Assembly (NCBI RefSeq): GCF_901873365.1
Contig: NZ_CABFLM010000126.1
Coordinates: 3,714 to 67,713 of the forward strand
Source of the DNA: an uncultured Aggregatibacter sp.
Lineage (GTDB): Bacteria; Pseudomonadota; Gammaproteobacteria; Enterobacterales; Pasteurellaceae
Direction: 5' to 3'
Length of the DNA: 64,000 nt
In this document: piece after piece, positions 36,557 through 45,571 of the stretch
How positions within the stretch are numbered: position 1 is the stretch's first letter
Layout: each line of letters opens with the position of its first letter
The notes under the pieces: model-generated
Databases searched by the model: none
What the model was told of the DNA's origin: nothing
Seen by the model: only the letters and a program-made list of their open reading frames with translations
Position numbers and translations under genes: made by a program

Positions 36557-36864
36557 GTAGCGTGCAACTTGTTGCACGAAATCGTGAATGCCCGAAAGTG
36601 TGAAATAACGTTCTGTGCATGGTTTGGTCGTGCATCAAGATGCACGCTACGCACGAAATCGTGAATGCCCGAAAGGGGTAAATAACGTTCTGTGTGTGGT
36701 TTGGTCGTGCAACAAGTTGCACGCTACGCACGAAATCGTGAATGTCCGAAAGAGGGAAATAACGTTCAGTGCGTGGTTTGGTTGTGCAACAAGTTGCACG
36801 CTACGCACGAAATTGTGAATTACGCATCGAGATTAATCATTCGTGCAACAAGTTGCACGCTACG
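36557..36864. repeat. REP-like palindrome array 4 (five units) between duplicated terminators
   Basis: The 482-bp gap between metK and slyD has no gene. One GTAG-first unit (36557-36578) is followed by four inverted units at 36629, 36706, 36783 and 36843. The spacing is 77, 77 and 60 bp with a conserved phrase (ACGAAATCGTGAATGCCCGAAAG) between. The first inverted unit has the CATC core, the others CAAC. Apparent reading frames through the array are artefacts of the repeat. Confidence 0.88.
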
Positions 36865-36881
36865 GGGGAGGAATCCTTCTG

Positions 36882-36927
36882 TGAAAATAAAATCCTAACG
36901 CGCGTTTGCCCGTTAGGATTTTTTTTA
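36882..36927. terminator. second terminator copy, downstream of slyD
   Basis: AAAATCCTAACG (36890-36901) and CGTTAGGATTTT (36912-36923) form a 12-bp stem with T runs on both strands. It can end slyD transcripts from the right, while its twin at 36506-36551 ends metK. Confidence 0.85.
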
Positions 36928-36980
36928 GTGGTGGCGCTCAATCACAATAAAATGAGGTGCCATTCATTTGTTTTTGTTGA

Positions 36981-37589
36981 TTAGTGGTTACATCCACAGC
37001 CACAACCATGGCTTTCATGCGCTTCTTCATGGTGCTCATGAGCGTGATCATGATGGTGGTGATGACCGCCACAACCGCAGCCATGGCCTTCTTCATCGCT
37101 GTCATGACCGCCGCAGCAACCGCCTTCTTGGTGTAAATGGCCGTGTGCGATTTCTTCCAATGTTGCTTCGCGTGTATCGATGACTTCTACCGTGAAATGT
37201 AACTCTTGACCGGCTAACATATGGTTACCATCGACGACAACATCATTGTCACCCACTTCCGTAATGACCACAGGCAACGGTCCCATATCGGTGTCGGCAA
37301 TAAAGCGCATGCCTACCGCCAGATCATCTACACCAACGAACACGTCTTTCGGCACGCGTTGTACCATGTTTTCGTTGTATTCACCGTAGCCTTCTTCCGG
37401 TTTTACACGAACTTCAAATTTGTCACCTACCGATTTGCCTTCTAAGGCATTTTCTAAACCGATCACAAGGTTATTATGACCTTGTAAATATTGTAACGGT
37501 TGATTTGCCGGTGCTTCATCCACTAACACACCGTCTTCAGTACGAACTTGATAAGCGATACTTACCACCACATTTTTTGCAACTTTCAT
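36981..37589 (-). CDS. slyD: FKBP-type peptidyl-prolyl isomerase SlyD
   Basis: This is a 202-residue isomerase and metallochaperone. The FKBP domain (1-70 and 130-150) is split by an insert-in-flap chaperone domain. The C-terminal ~50 residues are almost all His, Cys, Gly and Glu (HQEGGCCGGHDSDEEGHGCG, then HHHHHDHAHEHHEEAHES), a nickel/zinc-binding tail used for hydrogenase maturation in E. coli. The tail is longer in His/Cys clusters than needed for folding, which suggests nickel storage. Confidence 0.95.
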   Translation of the reverse strand: MKVAKNVVVSIAYQVRTEDGVLVDEAPANQPLQYLQGHNNLVIGLENALEGKSVGDKFEVRVKPEEGYGEYNENMVQRVPKDVFVGVDDLAVGMRFIADTDMGPLPVVITEVGDNDVVVDGNHMLAGQELHFTVEVIDTREATLEEIAHGHLHQEGGCCGGHDSDEEGHGCGCGGHHHHHDHAHEHHEEAHESHGCGCGCNH

Positions 37590-37684
37590 TGTTTACCTCA
37601 TTTGTTGAAAGGAAGATTTCTACGGCAATCTTTACCGTAAAAAACATTGTCATTCTATAAAAAATCGCTTTCGGGAAAAAGAGA

Positions 37685-38404
37685 TTAGTTGAATAACTTA
37701 ATTTGTGCGCTCACTGTCGCTTTTAATTCCGCCTTACTGTGGCTATCTAAGTTAACTTCATCTGCATTTTCTGAAGCGAATGCGCTCGCTTTAGCCAGTG
37801 GCATCATGCGACCTTCAAAATAGGGAAGTTCATTTCGGCTATCCAAATTTAAATTGAGAATTTCATAGCCTTTTGCATTGAGTGAAGTTTGGATTAATTG
37901 GGCTTTATGTTGGAATTGCGCTAAAGCACTTTTCATCATTTCATCTTCAAATTTAGCCGTAGCTTCTTTGGACAGTTTTTGCATCACATCGGCAATGGCG
38001 AAGGTGTCATTGAGGTCAGAAATCACTTGAGACAGTGCCACAAAATCCTTGCTTTCTAAGACTAAATCGGCACGTTCAGCCCAGCCGGCTTGCTTGCCTT
38101 TGTCATCGTAACGCACTTGTGTGTTACGGGCATTTTTCTTAATTTCTACCGCACTTTGTTTTTTAATCACATCTAAGGCGGCATTGACTTTTTCATTGAT
38201 GGTTTGGTTTAAGGCTTTTAAGCTTTTATTTTCTTCTTTGATGAAAAGTGTCACGGCCATTACGTCATAATCCACTTCTTTGGACACTTCTGTGCCAAAA
38301 GAAATAACATTTTTGCTCGTTTCATCGACAGATTGGGGTTCTGCGTGAGCGGTTAACGCAAGGCTTAAAGGCAAGAGTAATAAAGTGAACGATTTTAATT
38401 TCAT
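37685..38404 (-). CDS. SIMPL domain (DUF541) periplasmic protein, YggE-like
   Basis: This 239-residue exported protein has the signal peptide MKLKSFTLLLLPLSLALTAHA. The rest is a SIMPL domain with NVISFGTEVSKEVDYDVMAV near the mature start and GYEILNLNLDSRNELPYF later. E. coli YggE lowers oxidative stress damage; the family function is otherwise unclear. Between rraB and slyD, spaced over 50 bp from each. Confidence 0.85.
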   Translation of the reverse strand: MKLKSFTLLLLPLSLALTAHAEPQSVDETSKNVISFGTEVSKEVDYDVMAVTLFIKEENKSLKALNQTINEKVNAALDVIKKQSAVEIKKNARNTQVRYDDKGKQAGWAERADLVLESKDFVALSQVISDLNDTFAIADVMQKLSKEATAKFEDEMMKSALAQFQHKAQLIQTSLNAKGYEILNLNLDSRNELPYFEGRMMPLAKASAFASENADEVNLDSHSKAELKATVSAQIKLFN

Positions 38405-38461
38405 GCGACTCTCCTAAATAACGTGTGGTGGATATAAAGTGCGGTGGATTTTCCGGATGTT

Positions 38462-38899
38462 TTAATGCTTAATGAATGCTTCTTCGTCATCATCTAAGTC
38501 ATCTTCATCATCAAAAAACTCGCCATCATCACCGTATTCATCTTCTTCTGCATTCGGATCTTCAAAATAAGTGCCCCAACCGTCATAGTTGCCTTTATAT
38601 TTTTCTAACAATGGCAATAATTCTTTTTGTTGTGCATCAATGATTTCCGGTTTCAGTTCCACTTCGCTGATAATATCGCAACAGAATACCACGTTGCCAT
38701 TTTCTTCTTCAAACTCTTCCGCTTCGGACACTTCATAGCCGGCTTTAAACGCCTCCATGGCAATCTTTTCTAATTTATCAAAGTCATGATGAGAAATATG
38801 GTGTTCAATAATATACAGCGCATCCGGATCGCTGCCGTCATTTAATAAATCAGTAATAATGTCTCGGGTTTCGGCTTTTAATTCATCTAAATGACTCAT
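38462..38899 (-). CDS. rraB: ribonuclease E inhibitor RraB
   Basis: This 145-residue very acidic protein starts MSHLDELKAETRDIITDLLNDGSDPDALY, the conserved RraB block, and ends in an Asp/Glu-rich tail (DDEDDLDDDEEAF). RraB binds RNase E and remodels its RNA targets. The central WGTYFEDPNAEEDEYG matches the family. Length resembles E. coli RraB (138). Confidence 0.93.
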   Translation of the reverse strand: MSHLDELKAETRDIITDLLNDGSDPDALYIIEHHISHHDFDKLEKIAMEAFKAGYEVSEAEEFEEENGNVVFCCDIISEVELKPEIIDAQQKELLPLLEKYKGNYDGWGTYFEDPNAEEDEYGDDGEFFDDEDDLDDDEEAFIKH

Positions 38900-38956
38900 A
38901 GGGATTCCTTGTTAAAAATGGGATGGGCGAGTGCAAATATGATACAGGAATAAAAA

Positions 38957-38985
38957 GAAAAATCTTCTCACAAGGAGAAGATTTT
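38957..38985 (-). terminator. mscL terminator
   Basis: AAAATCTTCTC and GAGAAGATTTT form an 11-bp stem with a 5-nt loop; the minus-strand tail is TTCTTTTTATT. It lies 14 bp past the mscL stop. Confidence 0.85.
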
Positions 38986-38998
38986 GATGTGATGTTTC

Positions 38999-39385
38999 TT
39001 ATTTTTTCAATAAATCGCGAATTTCGGTTAATAATTTTTCTTCGCCGGTCAGTTCTTTGACTTTCTCTTCCGGTTTTTTCAGTTTATTTAACGCTTTAAT
39101 CATCATGAAGATTGCAAATGCGATAATGATGAAATCAAAAACGTTTTGAATAAACACACCGTAATTTAATGTCACTGCCGGGGTTTCTCCCACAGCATCG
39201 GCGAGCGTGATTTTAAGATCTTTAAAATCCACACCACCGGTTAAAATACCCAATACCGGCATAAAAACATCTGCCACTAATGAGCTGACAATCTTCCCAA
39301 ATGCGCCACCGATGATCACACCGACAGCCATATCCACAACATTGCCACGCATGGCAAATTCGCGAAACTCTTTAATAAAACTCAT
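38999..39385 (-). CDS. mscL: large-conductance mechanosensitive channel MscL
   Basis: This 128-residue channel subunit has an N-terminal amphipathic helix (MSFIKEFREFAMRGNVVDMAVGVIIGGAFGKIV), TM1 from about residue 15, TM2 near 75-95 and a cytoplasmic helix ending GEEKLLTEIRDLLKK. It opens under membrane tension during osmotic downshift. It follows trkA, the same neighbour order as in E. coli (rsmB-trkA-mscL). Confidence 0.96.
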   Translation of the reverse strand: MSFIKEFREFAMRGNVVDMAVGVIIGGAFGKIVSSLVADVFMPVLGILTGGVDFKDLKITLADAVGETPAVTLNYGVFIQNVFDFIIIAFAIFMMIKALNKLKKPEEKVKELTGEEKLLTEIRDLLKK

Positions 39386-39492
39386 AGAAATCTCCTAATA
39401 ATTATGAGAATACTCGGGTTCATCTTCCCCGCTTGTTTAAAAAATCGCGCACATTATAGGCAGTTTATGCCGGAAGTACAATTTTTTCTTGT

Positions 39493-40869
39493 TTAAATAA
39501 AGAACGCACTCGGTTGGAATAATTTCTCCACATCAGAAATGTATTTTTTCTCACTTAAATACACGATGACATGATCTCCCTCTTGAATCAGCGTTTGGCT
39601 GTTGCCGATAATTACATCATTGTCGCGCAAAATAGCACCGATTAAGGTCCCTGTCGGCAGTTTCAGCGACCCTATTTCACGGCCGATGACATTAGAGGTG
39701 TTTTCATCGCCATGAACCACAATTTCTAATGCCTCCGCTAAACCATGGCGTAAAGACACGACGTTTGCCACATCTCCTTTGCGGACGTGACCTAGCAAGG
39801 CTGAAATCGTGGCTTGCTGTGGCGAAATGGCAATATCAATGGTACCGCCTTGAATCAAATTGATATAGGCCATACGCTGAATTAATACCATCGCTTTTTT
39901 CGCACCAAGACGCTTGGCAAGCAACGCCGACATAATATTCGCTTCATCGTCACTTGAAAGGGAAAGGAACACGTCAATGTTTTCAATATGTTCTTCAAAT
40001 AATAGGTTTTGATCGGAGGCATCTCCGTGAAATACTAAGGTTTTTGACAATTTTTCTGCCAGCGCAGTTGCCCGTTCGGCATTTCGTTCAATGAGTTTCA
40101 CCGAGCAATGGGCTTCCAGTTGTTTTGCGACGCCGGCACCGATATTCCCACCACTGACAATCATCACGCGCTTATAGGGTTTTTCGAGGCGTTGCAGTTC
40201 ACTCATGACCGCTTTAATGTGTACGGTAGCACAAATAAAGGTAACTTCATCGCCGGCTTCAATGATTGTTGAGCCCTGTGGGCGAATGACTTTATCTTGG
40301 CGCAAAATCGATACGATACGACAATCAATGTGCGGCAAATGTTCTTTTAGTGTGGAAATGGAATACCCCACCAACGGCCCACCGTAATAGGCTTTCACCA
40401 CAACCAAACTGATCTTATCTTTCGCAAGATACGCCACCTGTAATGCACCGGGATAGCTAATTAAACGGACAATATCCTGCGTGACCAAATTTTCCGGAGA
40501 AATAATGTGATCAATCGGAAAGGCATCGGTAGAAAATAATTTTTCTTTTTCTTTCAAGTACTCACTGTTACGAATACGGGCAATTTTAGTTGGCGTATTA
40601 AACAAGGTATAGGCAATTTGGCAGGCAACCATGTTAATTTCGTCAGAACTGGTTACCGCAATTAATAAATCTGCGTCGGGCGCACCGGCATCACGCAAAA
40701 TTTTAGGCGAAGAGGCGAGGCCTTGCATGACGCGTAAATCATGTTTGTCCTGTAAATGTTCTAAATTCAACGACTCATCGTCAACCAGCGTGATGTCATT
40801 ATCTTCACTCACTAAATTCGTTGCCAAGGTCGACCCCACTTGTCCGGCGCCTAAAATAATTATCTTCAT
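39493..40869 (-). CDS. trkA: Trk potassium uptake NAD-binding subunit TrkA
   Basis: This 458-residue peripheral membrane protein gates the Trk potassium channel. It contains two RCK modules: Rossmann domains at the N-terminus (KIIILGAGQVGSTLA) and from about residue 233 (RVMIVSGGNIGAGVA), each followed by a TrkA-C domain. It lies 22 bp after rsmB. No trkH/G gene is in the window. Confidence 0.95.
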   Translation of the reverse strand: MKIIILGAGQVGSTLATNLVSEDNDITLVDDESLNLEHLQDKHDLRVMQGLASSPKILRDAGAPDADLLIAVTSSDEINMVACQIAYTLFNTPTKIARIRNSEYLKEKEKLFSTDAFPIDHIISPENLVTQDIVRLISYPGALQVAYLAKDKISLVVVKAYYGGPLVGYSISTLKEHLPHIDCRIVSILRQDKVIRPQGSTIIEAGDEVTFICATVHIKAVMSELQRLEKPYKRVMIVSGGNIGAGVAKQLEAHCSVKLIERNAERATALAEKLSKTLVFHGDASDQNLLFEEHIENIDVFLSLSSDDEANIMSALLAKRLGAKKAMVLIQRMAYINLIQGGTIDIAISPQQATISALLGHVRKGDVANVVSLRHGLAEALEIVVHGDENTSNVIGREIGSLKLPTGTLIGAILRDNDVIIGNSQTLIQEGDHVIVYLSEKKYISDVEKLFQPSAFFI

Positions 40870-40891
40870 TTGATTCTCTCCATGGCTAACG

Positions 40892-42253
40892 TTAGCCCTG
40901 ACGTTTTACCAATTTCGCATAATAAAAGCCATCGCCACCGTTGACTTGCGGAATAAACTGAAAACCGACCGCACTTTGATTACACGCAAGCACATCAGAC
41001 GGTAAATCCAACGGGAGCAATTGCGCATCAGGTGTCTTTTGTAAAAAGCGCTCAATTTGCTGCGCATTTTCTTCTGCAAGCACAGAACAGGTTGCATATA
41101 ACAATACCCCATTCGGTTTCAAATAATGCCACAATGCATCCAAAATCTGCCCTTGCAAAGCGACTAACTGCTCGATATCAGCCTCTTGACGCAACCATTT
41201 AATCTCCGGATGACGGCGAATTACTCCGGTGGCAGAACAAGGTGCATCTAATAAAATGCGATCAAAACGCACCGCACTTTTGCCTAATTTGTCTAGCCAT
41301 GCTTGTGGATTCGCCGCGTCGCCACACACCACAGTCGCCTGCTGTTGCATCCGCGCTAAATTTTCTTTCACCCGTTGTAAACGGTTTTCTTCCACATCCA
41401 ACGCCATCACATCAGCCTGTGGCGCCAATTCTAAAATATGGGTGGTTTTGCCGCCCGGTGCCGCACAGGCATCTAAAATAACCTCATGATTTTGTGGCTG
41501 TAATAATAACGCAGCCCATTGCGCATGAAGATCTTGGACTGTCACACCACCTTCAGCAAACAACGGTAAATGTTGCACGGCTGTCGGCTGAGTTAACCCC
41601 AGTGCCTGCGGATGAGACGTCACCTGCGTTTCCATCTGCTGCGCTGCTAATAAAGTGCGGTAAGTTTCCAAGCTGTTTTTTTGTGTATTCACCCGCAACC
41701 ACATGGGTGGCTTTTGATTATTGGCATCAATGATCTCGCGCCAGTTCGGATGAACCTTTTTCAGTTTATTCACAAACCAATCGGGATGCAGCGTTTGCCA
41801 ATGTTTATCCACAATCGCAAGAATATCCTCTTGTTCACGCAAAAATCGACGCAGCACCCCATTCACCAAACCACGAAAACTGTCAGATTTTAAGGATTTT
41901 GTCGCATTCACCACTTCATCTACCGCAGCATGCGCAGGGATTCGCATATAAAGCAGCTGATATAAACCGACCAATAGCAAACAATGCACAATGCGGATTT
42001 TGCCTTTAAGTGGTTTATCCACAAGACGTTTGATGATCTGTTCTAAACGAGGCAAGACGCGACATACACCAAAACAGATTTCTTGCAACAACGGTAAATC
42101 TTGCGCTTTTACCGAAGATTGCGCTTCCGGTATCAACGTGGACAAGGATTTCCCTTCATCCAACACTTGCAAAATCACTTTCGCTGCCATCGCTCGTGTC
42201 GAAAGTGCGGTGGTTTTTGGAGGTGTTTTTTTAGATGAGTATTGTTTTTCCAT
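40892..42253 (-). CDS. rsmB: 16S rRNA (cytosine967-C5)-methyltransferase RsmB
   Basis: This 453-residue enzyme has an N-terminal NusB-like RNA-binding domain (about 20-160) and a C-terminal SAM domain. Motif IV DAPCSATGVIRRHPEIKW and motif VI YATCSVLAEENAQQ supply the two cysteines (the catalytic one in YATCS). The SAM loop is ILDACAAPGGKTTH. The ATG shares one base with the fmt stop (TAATG), so translation is coupled. An uptake signal lies near 42205. Confidence 0.95.
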   Translation of the reverse strand: MEKQYSSKKTPPKTTALSTRAMAAKVILQVLDEGKSLSTLIPEAQSSVKAQDLPLLQEICFGVCRVLPRLEQIIKRLVDKPLKGKIRIVHCLLLVGLYQLLYMRIPAHAAVDEVVNATKSLKSDSFRGLVNGVLRRFLREQEDILAIVDKHWQTLHPDWFVNKLKKVHPNWREIIDANNQKPPMWLRVNTQKNSLETYRTLLAAQQMETQVTSHPQALGLTQPTAVQHLPLFAEGGVTVQDLHAQWAALLLQPQNHEVILDACAAPGGKTTHILELAPQADVMALDVEENRLQRVKENLARMQQQATVVCGDAANPQAWLDKLGKSAVRFDRILLDAPCSATGVIRRHPEIKWLRQEADIEQLVALQGQILDALWHYLKPNGVLLYATCSVLAEENAQQIERFLQKTPDAQLLPLDLPSDVLACNQSAVGFQFIPQVNGGDGFYYAKLVKRQG

Positions 42254-43212
42254 TAGGCAAGCACCTTACCCACTTGGAACCAATCAGCCCGTCCGTTTAA
42301 TAAATCCTGCGCCGACATCGGTTTCTTGCCCGCCGGTTGTAATTGCAATAAATTCAGTACGCCATCCGCTGTTGCGATTTGGATACCCTGTTTATCAGCG
42401 GCTAAAATCGTCCCCGGTGTTTTATTCACATGGGGCAACACGGTTGCTTGATACACTTTCAACGTTTGCGGGTTATTCTGTCCATCCATTAATTCCAAAT
42501 AAGCCATCGGCCAAGGATTAAACGCGCGAATGTTTCGTTCCAACTGCGCTGCCGATAGCTGCCAATTTAACTTGGCTTCTTCTTTGGAAAGTTTGTCAGC
42601 GTAATTGCTTTGCGTATCATCTTGTTTTTCCGCGGTGAATTTACCGGTTCCTAAATTATCCAATACATCAATTAACGCCGACGGCGCAAGCTCTGCCAGT
42701 TTGTGATAAAGGCTTGTGGACGTTTCTGTCGGCAAAATATCACAATACACTTTGTGCAACATATCGCCCGTGTCCAACCCGGCATCCATCTGCATAATCG
42801 TGACACCGGTCTGTGCATCGCCTGCCCAAATTGATCGTTGAATCGGTGCCGCACCACGCCAACGTGGCAACAAAGAACCGTGTACATTTAAGCAACCATA
42901 GGTTGGTGCATCTAAAACGGCTTGGGGTAAAATTAAGCCGTAAGCCACCACGACCATGACATCTGCATGCAACGCACACAATTCGGATTGGGCTTCCGGC
43001 TTTCGCAGGGATTTCGGTTGATAGACAGGAATCTGATGTTGCTCAGCTAACTGTTTCACAGGGCTGGCTTGTAATTTTTTACCACGCCCGGCAGGTTTAT
43101 CCGGCTGAGTGTAAACGCCAATAACGTTATGGGAAGAATTGAGCAAAGCGTGTAAATGCTGTGCAGCAAAGTCCGGCGTGCCGGCAAAGATAATATTGAG
43201 TGGTTTCATCAT
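42253..43212 (-). CDS. fmt: methionyl-tRNA formyltransferase
   Basis: This 319-residue enzyme formylates initiator Met-tRNA. The N-terminal formyl-THF domain has IIFAGTPDFAAQHL and the catalytic SLLPRWRGAAPIQRSIWAGD; the C-terminal OB-like domain binds tRNA. Two adjacent ATGs (43212 and 43209) are possible. In many relatives def is directly upstream; here def lies 6.5 kb away, so the usual def-fmt pair is split. Confidence 0.95.
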   Translation of the reverse strand: MMKPLNIIFAGTPDFAAQHLHALLNSSHNVIGVYTQPDKPAGRGKKLQASPVKQLAEQHQIPVYQPKSLRKPEAQSELCALHADVMVVVAYGLILPQAVLDAPTYGCLNVHGSLLPRWRGAAPIQRSIWAGDAQTGVTIMQMDAGLDTGDMLHKVYCDILPTETSTSLYHKLAELAPSALIDVLDNLGTGKFTAEKQDDTQSNYADKLSKEEAKLNWQLSAAQLERNIRAFNPWPMAYLELMDGQNNPQTLKVYQATVLPHVNKTPGTILAADKQGIQIATADGVLNLLQLQPAGKKPMSAQDLLNGRADWFQVGKVLA

Positions 43213-43349
43213 GTTCTACGTTATGGTCAGTGTGATTTTACCGTTTGCGGTGCGAATGCTGTGGCGCAGATCTTTTCCTGCAACACGGGGCATACGACAG
43301 TGCGTCTTTCTTGAATGTCGATTATTATGCAACAAGGGCAGGCATAAAA

Positions 43350-43377
43350 AAAGTGCGGTTAATTTTAACCGCACTTT
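43350..43377 (-). terminator. thrS terminator (paired USS)
   Basis: AAAGTGCGGTTAA and TTAACCGCACTTT form a 13-bp stem; the minus-strand tail is TTTTTTTATG. Both arms contain uptake signals. 26 bp past the thrS stop. Confidence 0.88.
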
Positions 43378-43402
43378 GATGTGGTTGCGTAAATAGCGGA
43401 AC

Positions 43403-45334
43403 TTACGCTTCGCCTAATAATTTCAAGTCGCGATTTCTCACTTGTTTTTTCAGAATCTCTAAGAATTCTTCCACCGTGAATGTGCCGAGATCTTGACCTT
43501 TACGGGTACGCACCGCCACTTTGCCGGCTTCGATTTCCTTATCACCACAAACCAGCATATAAGGCACGCGGCGTAAGGTGTGTTCGCGGATTTTGAAACC
43601 GACTTTTTCGTTGCGTAAATCGGTTTTCACACGTAAACCTGCATCAGATAACTGTTTCGCCACCTTTTGCACATACTCGGATTGAGAGTCAGTGATGTTC
43701 ATCACGACCGCTTGCGTTGGCGCCAACCATGCCGGGAAGAAACCGGCATATTCTTCGGTAATGATACCGATGAAACGTTCGATAGAACCTAAAATCGCAC
43801 GGTGAATCATAACAGGCGTACGGCGATCATTATCTTCCGCCACATAAGACGCATTTAAACGACCCGGTAGTGCAAAGTCTAATTGGATAGTCCCGCACTG
43901 CCATTCACGGTCTAAGCAGTCGCGTAAAGCAAACTCAATTTTCGGACCGTAGAATGCGCCTTCGCCCTCTTGAATTTCATATTCAAGACCATTGTGTTTT
44001 AACGCGTTGGCTAAACCTTGCTCTGCGCGATCCCACATTTCATCCGCACCGATACGTTTTTCCGGACGGGTTGAAAGTTTAACGAAGATATTGGTAAAGC
44101 CAAAGGTGCTGTAAATATCGTAAACCATGCGAATACAGCTGGTCACTTCGCTTTCAATTTGGTCTTCAGTACAGAAAATATGGGCGTCATCTTGGGTGAA
44201 ACCGCGTACACGCATTAAACCATGTAAAGAACCGGAAGGCTCATTACGGTGGCAAGAACCAAATTCCGCCATACGAATTGGTAAATCACGATAAGATTTT
44301 AACCCTTGGTTAAAGATTTGAACGTGTCCCGGGCAGTTCATCGGTTTAATCGCATATTCACGGTTTTCTGATTGTGTAGTAAACATCAAATCACCGTAGT
44401 TTTGCCAGTGACCGGTTTTTTCCCATAACACGCGGTCCATCATGAACGGACCTTTTACTTCTTGATAATCGTATTCTTTTAATTTAGTACGTACGAAGGT
44501 TTCCAATTCACGGAAGATTGTCCAACCATCGTTGTGCCAGAACACCATACCTGGTGCTTCTTCTTGCATATGATATAAATCAAGTGCTTTACCGATTTTA
44601 CGGTGGTCACGTTTTGCCGCTTCTTCTAGGCGTTGCAAATAGGCATCCAGTTGTTTTTTATCTGCCCAGGCTGTGCCGTAAATCCGTTGCAACATTTTGT
44701 TTTTGCTGTCGCCACGCCAGTATGCTCCGGCCACTTTTTGTAATTTGAAATGATGGCAGAAACGCATATTCGGCACATGCGGGCCACGACACATATCAAT
44801 ATATTCTTGGTGATGATAAAGCGCAGGCGTTGCAGTACGTTCGATGTTTTCATCTAGAATCGCCATTTTGTACGGCTCGCCACGTTTTTCAAACGTATCT
44901 CTTGCTTCTTGCCAACTGACCGGCGTTTTAATCACGTCATAATTGGTTTTCGCCAACTCCAACATGCGTTTTTCAAGGGCATCAATATCTTCTTGGGTTA
45001 AAGAGCGGTCTAAATCCACGTCATAATAGAAACCGTTGTCGATCGTCGGACCGATGGCCATTTTGACATCCGGGAATAATTGTTTAATCGCATGACCGAG
45101 TAAGTGCGCCGTGGAGTGACGAATAATTTCCAAACCGTCTTCGTCTTTGGCAGTAATAATTTCTAATGTGCTATCTTCGGTAATCAGATCGCAGGCGTCT
45201 TTACGTTCGCCGTTGACACGACCGGCAATGGTCGCTTTGGCAAGACCTGCACCAATACTTTGTGCAACTTCTAATACGGTAACAGGTTTATCGAATTGAC
45301 GTTGTGAACCGTCAGGTAAAGTAATAACTGGCAT
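43403..45334 (-). CDS. thrS: threonyl-tRNA synthetase
   Basis: This 643-residue class II synthetase has an N-terminal TGS domain (MPVITLPDGSQRQFDKPV), a second additional domain with the editing-site HxxxH/Cys set (STAHLLGHAIKQLFP; MCRGPHVP), and the catalytic core with MNCPGHVQIF, FGSCHRNEPSGSLHGLMRVRGFTQDDAHIF and motif 3 MIHRAILGSIERF. The C-terminal anticodon domain ends the protein. Length equals E. coli ThrS (642). In its leader I see no clear operator. Confidence 0.97.
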   Translation of the reverse strand: MPVITLPDGSQRQFDKPVTVLEVAQSIGAGLAKATIAGRVNGERKDACDLITEDSTLEIITAKDEDGLEIIRHSTAHLLGHAIKQLFPDVKMAIGPTIDNGFYYDVDLDRSLTQEDIDALEKRMLELAKTNYDVIKTPVSWQEARDTFEKRGEPYKMAILDENIERTATPALYHHQEYIDMCRGPHVPNMRFCHHFKLQKVAGAYWRGDSKNKMLQRIYGTAWADKKQLDAYLQRLEEAAKRDHRKIGKALDLYHMQEEAPGMVFWHNDGWTIFRELETFVRTKLKEYDYQEVKGPFMMDRVLWEKTGHWQNYGDLMFTTQSENREYAIKPMNCPGHVQIFNQGLKSYRDLPIRMAEFGSCHRNEPSGSLHGLMRVRGFTQDDAHIFCTEDQIESEVTSCIRMVYDIYSTFGFTNIFVKLSTRPEKRIGADEMWDRAEQGLANALKHNGLEYEIQEGEGAFYGPKIEFALRDCLDREWQCGTIQLDFALPGRLNASYVAEDNDRRTPVMIHRAILGSIERFIGIITEEYAGFFPAWLAPTQAVVMNITDSQSEYVQKVAKQLSDAGLRVKTDLRNEKVGFKIREHTLRRVPYMLVCGDKEIEAGKVAVRTRKGQDLGTFTVEEFLEILKKQVRNRDLKLLGEA

Positions 45335-45571
45335 AATGCATCCTTATACAGTGGTCACCCATACGCAAGGTGGCTTGTTTTCTTTCATTAAAAAACGTTT
45401 TAAAAAAGCACCGCACTTTTATCATCCTTACCATGGACAAGCCAAGTGCGGTACGAAATTCTAGCATATTTTAGAATGACAACCAAATGCTCAAATTTTG
45501 ACTTATATCACAGTAATTTTCCCTTAATCTTTTACACTGTCCTTATGATTCACCAGCAAAAGGAACAGCGT

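Noticed and set aside
36615..36984. Plus-strand frames across the metK-slyD gap
   Set aside because: They read through REP units and the duplicated terminator; no homology and no start signals.
45335..45571. Small gene or T-box-like leader between thrS and the kinase
   Set aside because: Only uptake signals and AT-rich promoter-like sequence are visible; no structure I can support.
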